Part shown: in pieces, positions 23,081 to 32,765 of the stretch
How positions within the stretch are numbered: position 1 is the first letter of the stretch
Layout of the letters: the number at the start of each line of letters is the position of its first letter
Assembly (NCBI GenBank): GCA_026261815.1
Contig: JAMPIT010000481.1
Span: 4,525,501 to 4,589,500, forward strand
Length of the DNA stretch: 64,000 bases
From: Monarcha castaneiventris obscurior
Lineage: Eukaryota > Chordata > Aves > Passeriformes > Monarchidae
Reading direction: 5' to 3'
The notes under the pieces: generated by a model
Told to the model about the DNA's origin: nothing
Databases searched by the model: none
The model's input: only the letters and a program-made list of their open reading frames with translations
Made by a program: the position numbers and the translations under genes

Positions 23081-24415
23081 CGGTTTGGGAGTGACTTCAT
23101 TGTACTCTGACAGTAGTTGACAGAGCCCATTGCTCCTGCGATGGGGGAATCTCTCCCTGATGTGCAGGTTTTTAGGGTTTCTGGAAACATTTGAAATGAG
23201 TGGCTCACTCAGTTTTGTTTAAATGACGGATTTGCTGCTACCTGTAAATGGCCAAACCCTTTTATTCTGCTCTAGAGCATCCTCCAAACTCAACATCAGG
23301 GGAAGCAGAAGCAAAGCCGCTGCAGCCAGCTGAGCTGCACAAGGTTACAGCCAGTTTAAGACGGCATTTTTCAGTCCATTGTGATTTTTGGCTGCTCTTT
23401 TTCATACTTAGATCCTCCAAGGTGAAACATTAAATGAAGATCAGTGAGGTGGAGCCTGATCAGTACAAAAACCCCCCCGCTGTTTTTACTTCCCTGAAGG
23501 GGATGACAAAGTCGAGACCTTTCACTCTCCATGTCTGACACAGAATGATCCTGTAGTGGTGGCACAGGTTTCCAGGAAAGGACAATTCACAGATGATTCT
23601 GCCCAGTTCCTACCCTAGGGAAAGCACCTTCAGCTTTGTTGTGCTGCATTTTCTGCTTAGCCTGGCAAGATCTGGGCCACGAGCAGTGCTGACACCCCAC
23701 TGCGGTACCAGTGACCTCAAACAGTGCTTGTGGGTCCCTTTTGCTGAAGTTTTGGCAGCTTCAAGGCCAGCAAAATTAGGTCAAGCACCCTGAACCAGAG
23801 CCAAGTTTTCATCAGTTAGTGACAAACGTAGCTGGTATAGCTACAGCTATACATTTCCTTCATCTAAACTGGATTAGTGTCTTGGACCGGCTCCAAACCC
23901 AGAATTATATTTGCAGTGTAAAAAAAGCTTTATCACCCGAACATTGTCGAATACCTGTCATGCATAAAAGTATTTAATGTTCCTTTAAGCTGGAGCAGAG
24001 CAGGGCTGGCTGTAGAACACCATTAATCATGCTTCAAGGACTCCGAGCTGGGTTGCACTGAGGCGTTCAGGGCGGGGAAATTTTAGAGAAAGTTATGCCA
24101 AAACTACAATACTAAAGGCACACAGCAGCCAGTCTCTGGTATGTGAGCCCAGTTCCTGAAAACAATTGTTTCCATGCCAATTGAGAAAATGATATTAAAA
24201 TAACCCCCACATTTAGGCAGAGTCACAGGCAGTGGTTCTCATGATACAGATGGTGCTCAGATATTTGTGTGTATTAAACAAAGGGTAAATAAAGAGAAAC
24301 GGGGAGATTAAATCAGTGAAAAATATCTGGTAGCAAAAGTCTAGGACACAATTCCAGACTGGACCATTCTGAAATACTTGGAAATGTTTCTAAAGGTGTC
24401 TCTCTTGCTCCACAG

Positions 24416-24490
24416 GGCTCCAAAAGGATGTCGGATGCAGAAGTGCAGACAGATCCCGTGTCCATCCTTCCCGCTGGGAAATCCAAGTAG
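24416..24490 (+). CDS. BCAS1: BCAS1 terminal coding exon I with stop codon
   Basis: The last 24 codons plus TAG (24488-24490) follow a CTTGCTCCACAG acceptor in phase 0. They encode [20 protein letters not shown] followed by GKSK. The human C-terminus is recalled as [24 protein letters not shown], so conservation is very high and fixes the gene and strand. The core AEVQTD fits the V-Q-T-D form of the dynein light chain LC8 (DYNLL) recognition motif. BCAS1 is reported to bind LC8-type light chains and dimerise. Conservation from human to bird suggests this is the most constrained part of the tail. Confidence 0.96.
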   Translation, partial: [24 protein letters not shown]

Positions 24491-24767
24491 TGCCCACCCG
24501 TGGCTGCTGCAGGGGGGCTCAGCGGCTCTCTGGGAGCTCCTGGCACTGGAATTGACTCCTTTTCCTTCCCATGGCTGTCAGCAAACGCCCGAGGATAAAG
24601 CAAACGCTGGGCTATCATTGCAGGTCTATCATTGGCAGGGTTTGTTCCTCACCTGTTGGAAAGCAGCTCTAAAGTTCCCCAAGAATTGTGTTCAGAGAAA
24701 GGTCCTGTGGGTGGTTTGAGGTGTGTAGAGGGGAGAGTAAGTCAGGTAGGAGGGTGGCAGAGAATGG

Positions 24768-24773
24768 AATAAA
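24768..24773 (+). promoter_or_regulatory. Proximal AATAAA polyadenylation signal candidate
   Basis: This canonical hexamer lies 278 bp after the BCAS1 stop. The downstream GT-rich element is weak, so use is uncertain. Confidence 0.4.
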
Positions 24774-25250
24774 TGGCAGAAAAACAAAGCACGTGACAAA
24801 GGAGGGCAGCGAGGCACGGGCAGCAAATCCTCCGCTTTAGAGAGCTTGAAAGCAGCCAGGAAAAGCCCCGATCCCTTGGATAAATGTTATGCTTCAGCGT
24901 GCAAAGAGCCGAGACACTTCTTGTGGGGTTCCAACAGAGCTGAAATTAGAGCTGAATCCTTCGGTCCCATAGAATCACTGGGGGAAAAGTCCTACTTCCT
25001 ATTGGTTATTAATGTAAATTAAAACGCTAAAATGCAAAGGCTTGACGTGATTGAGGCAGCTCCTCCCTTGGCCGGGTGAGGTGGGATAACAAATTAAAAG
25101 CGATTTAAGGTTCTAATAGGACACAAGAGGGCACCCACGTCCCCTAACGCCGGGCTGTGCCTGCCAGCCTGGAATTAATGTTCCTTAGATCATAGGAAAC
25201 GTAGTTGTTTATCCTGATACTTGTTCATATCCATACTTGTAATTAATCCT

Positions 25251-25325
25251 AATAAAAACCAAAATCGAAGCTGCCCGGGCAGCTCTCTGCTTCACAAGAC
25301 TCCCGTAATAACTGTAGTTAATAAA
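25251..25325 (+). promoter_or_regulatory. Two AATAAA polyadenylation signal candidates
   Basis: Canonical hexamers occur at 25251-25256 and 25320-25325 in the distal 3' UTR. GT/TG-rich sequence (TTTCTGTTTGTTCAG) follows the second by about 20 bases, a plausible downstream element. Confidence 0.4.
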
Positions 25326-25450
25326 TTTTACAGAAAATTAAGATTTCTGTTTGTTCAGTCCTAGCCTGTACAGGGAGCCGTGGGCCTGACATTTTAATCC
25401 ACACTGATCTTAATGATACAATACTGTATATTTTGACATCCTTATCTTTA

Positions 25451-25456
25451 AATAAA
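25451..25456 (+). promoter_or_regulatory. Distal AATAAA polyadenylation signal candidate
   Basis: The hexamer is followed about 18 bases later by a run of 12 genomic A residues, then TCAGTTGCTGC. A UGUA-like element (ACTGTATATTTT) lies about 25 bases upstream. This spacing fits cleavage at the start of the A-run and makes it the best guess for the distal end of BCAS1. Confidence 0.45.
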
Positions 25457-25474
25457 CTAATACTTATCCTTTGA

Positions 25475-25919
25475 AAAAAAAAAAATCAGTTGCTGCTTCA
25501 ATTTTCAAACAAAGTTTGTTATTTACATCCCTGTGGTCTGGTGATTGATGTGACTTTAAGGCATAAATCAGCACACACAAACCCTGCCTGTGGAGGCAAT
25601 AGCTAATATTCTCTATTTCAGCAAGATTGTACCTGGAAACGAAGGGAGAATTCTGCAAATTCTGCAGAATTATGCTTCTAACCAGTCAGGGAGGACAGAG
25701 GTGAGAAGCTCCTGCAGTTAAGTGGGATTTTTGCTGGTTCTGTGCACAGAGAGCACAGACCAAAGGTTCTTTAGTTGCAGTGGCACTTTCTGCTCCGCTC
25801 CCATCACTTTCCTGCCTTATAGAACCATATCCCTCCATGGCGATTGTCACAGGTTTGCAACCTGATTCACACCCCCTCCGTGTGCCCTGGGCAGGAGCAG
25901 TGCCCCCTGAGCACATTAG
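25475..25919. other. Intergenic spacer after BCAS1
   Basis: This begins with an A-run. The remainder is unique-looking sequence up to the pentamer array. I see no gene or mobile element. Confidence 0.6.
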
Positions 25920-26190
25920 AATATTATATTATATTATATTATATTATATTATATTATATTATATTATATTATATTATATTATATTATATTATATTATATT
26001 ATATTATATTATATTATATATATTATATTATATTATATTATATTATATTATATTATATTTATTATATTATATTTATTATTATATATATTATATTATATTA
26101 TATTATATTATATTATATTATATTATATTATATTATATTATATTATATTATATTATATTATATTATATTATATTATATTATTATATTATA
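25920..26190. repeat. ATATT pentanucleotide microsatellite, about 270 bp
   Basis: A nearly pure five-base period (ATTAT/ATATT) contains only A and T. Phase shifts occur at about 26017-26022 and 26058-26090, where ATATAT and TTATTATT variants occur. Such DNA unwinds and forms hairpins easily. Open frames through it (repeating Tyr-Ile-Leu) are artefacts. Confidence 0.98.
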
Positions 26191-26228
26191 GACAGTGGAT
26201 ATTGATATAGACAGTGGATATTGATATA
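26191..26228. repeat. Perfect 19-bp direct duplication
   Basis: GACAGTGGATATTGATATA occurs twice head to tail (26191-26209 and 26210-26228), between the AT-only array and the GC-rich array. Confidence 0.95.
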
Positions 26229-26284
26229 TCCACAGCTCTCCCGCAGCCCCTTCGGGAGCGGGCCTGTGCCGACTGCAGCCCCTG

Positions 26285-26702
26285 CCCCCAGGCCATTGGG
26301 GCTCCCAGGCCATCAGGGCTCCTGGCCTCCAGGCCATCAGGGCTGCTGGCCTCCAGGCCATGGGGTTGCTGGCCTCCAGGCCATGGGGTTGCTGGCCTCC
26401 AGGCCATGGGGCTGCTGGCCCCCAGGCCATCGGGGCTGCTGGCCCCCAGGCCATCGGGGTTGCTGGCCTCCAGGCCATGGGGCTGCTGGCCCCCAGGCCA
26501 TCGGGGCCCCCAGGCCATCGGGGCTGCTGGCCTCCAGGCCATCGGGGCCCCCAGGCCATCGGGGCTGCTGGCCTCCAGGCCATCGGGGCTGCTGGCCCCC
26601 AGGCCATCGGGGCTGCTGGCCATCAGGACTGCTGGCCCCCAGGCCATCGGGGCCTCCTGGCCATCAGGGCTCCTGGCCCCCAGGCCATCGGGGCTGCTGG
26701 CC
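26285..26702. repeat. GC-rich 24-bp minisatellite
   Basis: The unit combines AGGCCATCGGGGCTGCTGGC with CCCC, 24 bp. ATCAGGG, ATGGGG and CTCC variants occur, as do shorter units of about 17 bp where GCTGCTGG is missing. The period is mostly a multiple of three, which keeps frames open on both strands (Gly-Leu-Leu-Ala type repeats). It lies about 95 bp from the AT pentamer array. Confidence 0.97.
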
Positions 26703-29700
26703 ACGTGCTCTGGCCCTATCTCTTGGCAAAGGGGCTGATTTGAGGAATCAGGAAATCCTCTTGGCAGAGGAACAAGCCCGGCAGCGAGTGTGGCTGTGGG
26801 TGCCCTCACGGCTCTCGCTGCAGATGAAATAAATCACGGCGAGAGCTGGCACTGCCTCCCAGGCAGGAATTGCCCTGTTTGTTTGATTCCCCCTGCTAAC
26901 ACAAGCAGCAGCAGCTTTGGAGAGGCCACTCAGCCTTCCATAAAGCAGCCACAGGGAGCCCCAGGAGGAGGAAAGGTCTCGGGAGAAGCATCCCCAGCTC
27001 AGCAGAGCTTCCGCATTCCACACGAGATGTAAGAAACATTAAAGTGCAGCTTCCATGTCCGGGCCCAGGAAAGCCTAACAAGTCACTGGAAATTAAAGCT
27101 GTGGCAGGGGCTGCAGCCCAGGACAAAGCAAGGGAGCAGCCAGGGCAATACATTGCATTTAGACCCCGGTGTCAATAAATAAGCTCTGGTTTTATGCACG
27201 GGATCTCTGGAGCAGAGCTGAAGCAGATCACACAGTTCAAGGATCTCAGGGGGTGTTTTGTGTGGGCATTTTTGAAGGACTTTAAGCAGGTGGTTCCATC
27301 TGATAAATATAAAAGGGAATGGACTGAAATGGCAAGTTTTCGTGTAAGAAATGCTGGCATCCAGCACACAGATGTTCATCTGCCCCTCAGGAAGAGCAGG
27401 TTCCCCATGAGGTTCTCTCTGCCCAGTGCCCATCCCGCTGTCCCCAGGAGCTGAGCTCAGCTCTGCTGTCTCTGCATTCCCAGGGAGGGCTGCAGAGGCA
27501 CAAACTCCTCTGAGAGGATGCAGAAAGCACCGACTCTCTCCCTGCTGGCCAGGCCAGACCTGTGTCTACCCTCAGAGCTGGTTTCCAGCTGGAATCTGAC
27601 CAGGACCTTGCCCCTGGTGGGTTTAAGATCCTTCACTTTAGGAGTTGAGTCTGCTTATGGTGAGACAGGACCTGGCTTCCAGGGTTTGTGTCCCACAGCT
27701 CTGCACCCACAGCCTGTTATAAGAGCACCTCAATACCTTTTTATATATTTACAGCTGGCTTTGAAGTCACTCGTGCAATAAAATCCACGATTTCCTGCAT
27801 GGAAGGACGGTGTGACAGGAGATAAACACAAGGGGTGTTGGCTGAGGGGACTGACCCCGTGTGTGGGGCTGGAGAGGGAGCAGCTCTGAATTCCGCACAG
27901 TCACAGCTCTTTGAGAGTATCAGCGAAGAATCTGGATTTGCTACAGACTCCACCTCTTCTGGATAACACACCCTGGGCTTTACTGGCAACTTCAGCAGCT
28001 CAGCACTTCTGAGAACACAAAAACAGGAAATTCTGCAGCAGCCCTGACGGAGGCTGAAGATGCGTACGAATTCCTTAAAGAAGTGTCATTTTCTGAAAAC
28101 AAATTATCAAAAGCCTCGAAGAAGAATAAACCTCTTATCACTACTCTTTGCTTTTTACTTCATCATTTCCTATTAAAGCTGTCACCTGCTGAAGAGCAGA
28201 GGAAAGCAGCCCCTGCACAGGAAGCACCAGAGATTTGACTTTAAACCGGAAAGGGACAAAGTCCAAATTCCTTCTTTATCACATCCCAGCGTGAGCAGGT
28301 GATGCAGAATCCAGCACTGCCCCTTCACCTACCTCGGCACAGAGCAGCAGCAAGGTCCTTTATTCTTATCACAGGGCAAAGGAATGATAGAAACAGAACA
28401 CAATTAAAACACAATTAGAATTCTGCAGACTCATCTCTGTTCACCAGTTTCAGGGATGTTTGTGATTACTTCATTGGAGTTGTTTGGAAAACAGAAGGGA
28501 AGTGGGGATTAAGTTGCAGAGTTTTCACTTTTTTTTTTGCTGTCAGCAGTTTGGAGTGGATTGGAGAAATGGATTCTGAGCTGGTAAAGGCTGACATTTT
28601 ATTACTTTGGTAAATGAAACTGAAGTAGCCCAAATGTTGGGACTCTGTCATCACAGGAAGCTTTCTCTCTGCAGCTTTTGAGCCCTGGCAACGGCTGCCA
28701 TGAGTGAAGGAAAAGAATTGCTGGTGAAAAATTTGCTCGTAAAATTGAGCTGAAGCAATCTTTTTTCTATTTTTAAAATTTTTTTTAATTTTATTTTTAG
28801 GCTCTGCTTCACAGTATTGAAAAGGCACATAATTATCAAATGTTCAGGCATCCTTCATCAAATCCAGTAATCAGGGCTAGATAACTTTATTGCTCCCTAT
28901 TTATTGCCACAAATGCTGTATCAATATTCACAACCCCAGTCATGGAGCAGAACCAGTCTGAGATGTTATAGAAAAAATTCTCTCTACCCCAAGAACCCAA
29001 GATTGGGCCACACCTGGAGCATTTTGGTGCTTCCAAATGTGAGTGGAGCAGCTCTGCCAGACACAGGAGCCACACAAATTTAATTCCAGTGTGACTGAAC
29101 CCATGCAAAGGCTTTTATTGACACTGTGACTGCACTTGAAAAGCATTTTTTGGCTCTCTTCTCCCACTTTGTAGCCTCCACACAGACCCAAGCAGGGCTT
29201 GTATTGAGAGTTCTGATGTGAAAAAATGATGGATTTTGGCATGCAAGCATCAAAGACAGACAGCAGGAAATGTCCTTTCTTGGGTAAATCTTGAGGGGAG
29301 TTTCTTTGTGTTTTTATTCATTCTCAACATAAAAAATTCTCTGCATCTCCTAAGTTTGTAACCACCTTGATTAGTGCAAAGAGGTTAATAAATGGTGTAA
29401 AAGGAACCTGAGTTCTGTGTTCAGAGCACACAGGAGCTGTGGCCAGGCGAGGGTTAAGGGAAATCTCCTTTTCCCTGGCCCTGTGGCCGTGTGTCAGTCA
29501 CAGAGCTGACCTGCAGTGATGTAACATAATATGGACACCGAGGCTTTTACCAAATGTCACTTTGAGGCAAAGCATGTGCTTTTAGAGAAAGTTGTTTGTT
29601 TTAACTGAGCCCAAAATTAAGCATTCATCATCCTGTCTCCCGGAAAGCATCTTGTCCCAGCTTGGAGAAAACTGAAACTAAACCATATGCTGAAAGCGGG

Positions 29701-32618
29701 GGGAATTTAGAAAAATTTCCTTGCTTCTCATCCAGTCTGTGCCTCGTTTTTTGAGCTTCAGGAGGGGGGGAAAAATGTAATTGCTGCAGACAGGGTAAAG
29801 ATGGCAGTTGCTATTCCTAGTCCTTTACACAGAGTAGGTGCTTTCAAGGAGTTGGAAACAAACATTGTACTAAAGTTACTGCTGCTTACTGGCAGAATTG
29901 CTTGTAAAAGTCTGAATTCTAGGCTGGAAATAGTATTTGGGGGTTTGCAGAACGTGTTCCTCAGGCTTTTTGTTCACAGATGTAGCTTTGTTCTTACGGG
30001 CACACGGCTGCCAAGAATTTCCTAAGCAACTACTGATTATGCAGACTTCAGATTTGGGGGGTTCTGCTCGTAATTTCACCAAGAACTGAATCATTTATAA
30101 ATGCTGATTCTTTGGCAGTGAGATGCTGTTGAGGTCACCCCAAACTGATGTTGTTAGCACGTTTTCATCTTCTCCTGTATCTTGAATTTACTCCTAATTG
30201 ACTCTTCATAAGATTGTACCGTTAGTTCCTATAAGAGGTGAAAAACATGATGTTAGTTTGGAACTGGGTTTGGAAGTTTGGGGACAAATCACTGTTTTTG
30301 TGGACTATTGTCTATGTTTTCAGGGTAAAAATTTATTGCTGGTCTCCACATATCAACCACATTTATCTAAGTACTTTTTTATATCTGACTTCTTAATGCA
30401 CTTAGTTGATCTCTGCCCTGCCAACAAGAGAACACAAAGTTCTCCTGAAAGATCTCAATTTGCAATCTGAGATAATTAAAACAAATGTAGCAGCCTGGTT
30501 GTTATCACCAACAGCCATCTAAGATATTTAAAGTGAGATTTTTTACTCCAGTTGTTAGCCTGAATTTAGATTTTGCTGTTAACTGTCTCTAGAACAAAAA
30601 ATAAGATTAATTGGCAGTTTTTGCAAGTTAATGCAGTGTTGGTCTTCAGATTATGAGAGAATAAATGCTTTATTCTTCCTACACTTATTTATCCTTCTTG
30701 GATGTCTTTGGGGTTTTTTACATTCAAGGCAGAGATACAGAGAACATGCAATAAGGAGGTACATCCATGGCTCAGTTTCCCTTTTCCCAGTGTTTATTCC
30801 ACTCGAGCTCTTTCTCCACAAACCAGTTTCCAGTTTGGTGCCAGTTTCCAGCTTTGCCAGAGCCCTGATTCCCCGAGGCCGCTGTTCAGGTGAGAGATGT
30901 CCACACTTAGGCAAGTCAGGCTTTTCCTTTTTTGCTTTTCCTTTTTTGCTTTTCCTTTGTTTTTTCTTGTTGCACATTTAACTTCCATCATCAGAAGCAG
31001 TCCTGGGCTGTTTCTGATTTAATATCTGACCCATGAGGGGGTTTAGGCTGAGGCCAGGTGATGAACAGCATGGAAAAGCTGATGCTGCTGCCCTGCAGGA
31101 AAGCTCAGCTCAGGTGGGAGAGGGAAGGGAGCCCACACTGGCCAGGGCTGCTGCAGAACCTTCTGCAGGACCTGCACTGAAATATTAAAGATTAAGCAGA
31201 GAAAACAATCCTGGCTGTTGAAAATCAGATTCCTGCTGCATGCTCGTGCACTGGCAGGGCAGCCCTGCTGCAGATGGACACTATTAAAGGCAGAAATCAA
31301 ACACCAACACGTGCTCCAGGCAGAAAGAGACCCTGAGCTCACTGCTGAGCAGGAGATTCATTTTTTTATATCAGAATATATTTTTTTTTATGTTTATTTT
31401 TATATCAGAAAGGTGACCAAGACTGGAAGCTATTTTAGGCTGCTCCAGTGCTGGTGACTCGAAACTCGGTGCGATCCTCACAAATTCCAATCTAACAAAT
31501 GCAAAATGCAGTTGTCTTTTTCTTTTTTCATGAAAAAGTCTAATGCATGAACCCGGGTTCACAGAAGGTTTTGTCACTCTTTCAGGCAGGTTTCAATGTG
31601 TGGCAGGATAACTCAGATGCCAAAAAGTGACTTGCTTGTACTGGCATTAAATGGGTTTACATCAGGAGTCTCTGAATTGAGTGTAGTAGAATCACAGAGC
31701 GCAGAACAGAAGCAATGCTGCAAATCTCTCCCAGGATGATAAATATTGCAGCTACTTCCTGCATTACTTGGGATATGACAATTCTGAAACCGATTCTGGG
31801 CAGAGCAGGGGAAAGGCCACAGTCCCAGACCTGCAGTGAGTAATCCCAATCCCATCCATCCTCGGGATGTGCAGGGCAGGCTCCTCCCTCCCTCCTGGCA
31901 CAAACCCAGGCGATATTTTCACTTCCCCGAGCTCTTCCTCGGCAGCAGCTGAATCCATCCCTGGGCAGCTCCCCGGGCACTCCTCAGCCCCTTTGTCTGA
32001 GAGTGTTTGGGACACAAACTCTGAACAGCATCACTGTTGTTATTACACGATTGGGAAGTTATTCCCCCAGAATTACATCTATTTTTATCACCAGTTTATC
32101 AAAGTTTGCTTTTTTGTCTCTTTTTTTTTTTTTTTATTACCATAGCCCTGCTGTTGTACTGCAGTCAATCTGCAATAATGTTAGTTTGATTCAAGTTTTA
32201 TGAACTCAGTTGTGGATGACTGAGCTCAATAAAATCCCTGTGCCCTACAATTCTGTTTTACACACAACTTCTTCATCCTGCAAACTCACTCGATGTCAGC
32301 AATCAAACCGTAGGTGCTGCTTTTCTACCAGGGCAGGAATGAGTTGTTCTAGGCAGAAATGTCTGCCTGAAACAGATTTTCCACGCAGTGTTTGTCAGTG
32401 CACACACACACCATCCCGGCATTCCCGGGACCTCAGGGATTAAGTTCCCATAAGCATACACGATGTAATTTCTTCCAGGACCAGATTCATGTGGTAACGT
32501 CATTGTTACACAACTGCTTTTCTCAGCTTTAAAATAACGACACGAAGTGCCAAATAATCAAAAGGTTTCTTCTTCTTTGCCTCCACCGCTGATTTTTCCA
32601 ATGTGAAATTGAAAAGAC
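26703..32618. other. Intergenic, no gene recognised
   Basis: About 5.9 kb of mostly AT-rich unique sequence. Open frames are short, lack family signatures and are not organised as exons. A tandem TTTTGC(T)TTTCC pyrimidine motif occurs at about 30922-30965. The AT-rich blocks at 29.8-30.6 kb carry no recognisable repeat and could include conserved noncoding DNA, which cannot be judged without alignment. Confidence 0.6.
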
Positions 32619-32765
32619 ATATATTTATATATATATATGTTATATATATTATATATAACATATATCTATATAACATATATATATATGTTATATATATGTT
32701 ATATATATGTTAAATATATTTTTATATATATGTGTATATATATAATTTTTTTTTTTTTTTTTTTT
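32619..32765. repeat. AT-dinucleotide array with hairpins, ending in poly-T
   Basis: Alternating AT tracts are broken by GTTATATATAT and AACATATATAT segments that form inverted repeats. They end in a T-run of about 21 bases (32745-32765). The structure is cruciform-prone, and length polymorphism is likely. Confidence 0.95.

Larger units (their letters stand above)
19228..24415 (+). other. BCAS1: BCAS1 last intron (H-I)
   Basis: This 5.2-kb intron has a GTATGT donor and a CTTGCTCCACAG acceptor. It contains the 16-bp minisatellite at 19596-20076 and a CpG cluster at about 22905-23080. A possible in-phase cassette exon at 23278-23343 is treated as a finding. No transposon was recognised. Confidence 0.85.
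24491..25474 (+). other. BCAS1: BCAS1 3' untranslated region (predicted extent)
   Basis: The extent is inferred from the stop codon to the last of several AATAAA signals and the A-run at about 25474. The distal part (about 25190-25470) is AT-rich, free of repeats and contains several UGUA and UAUAUUU-type elements, as expected for a regulated 3' UTR. The true end is not determinable without transcripts; a shorter form ending after 24773 is equally possible. Confidence 0.5.

Noticed and set aside
26173..26832. Open frames over 200 codons on both strands of the GC-rich 24-bp array
   Set aside because: The 24-bp period is a multiple of three and lacks stops, so frames stay open on both strands. 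No non-repeat domain is present.
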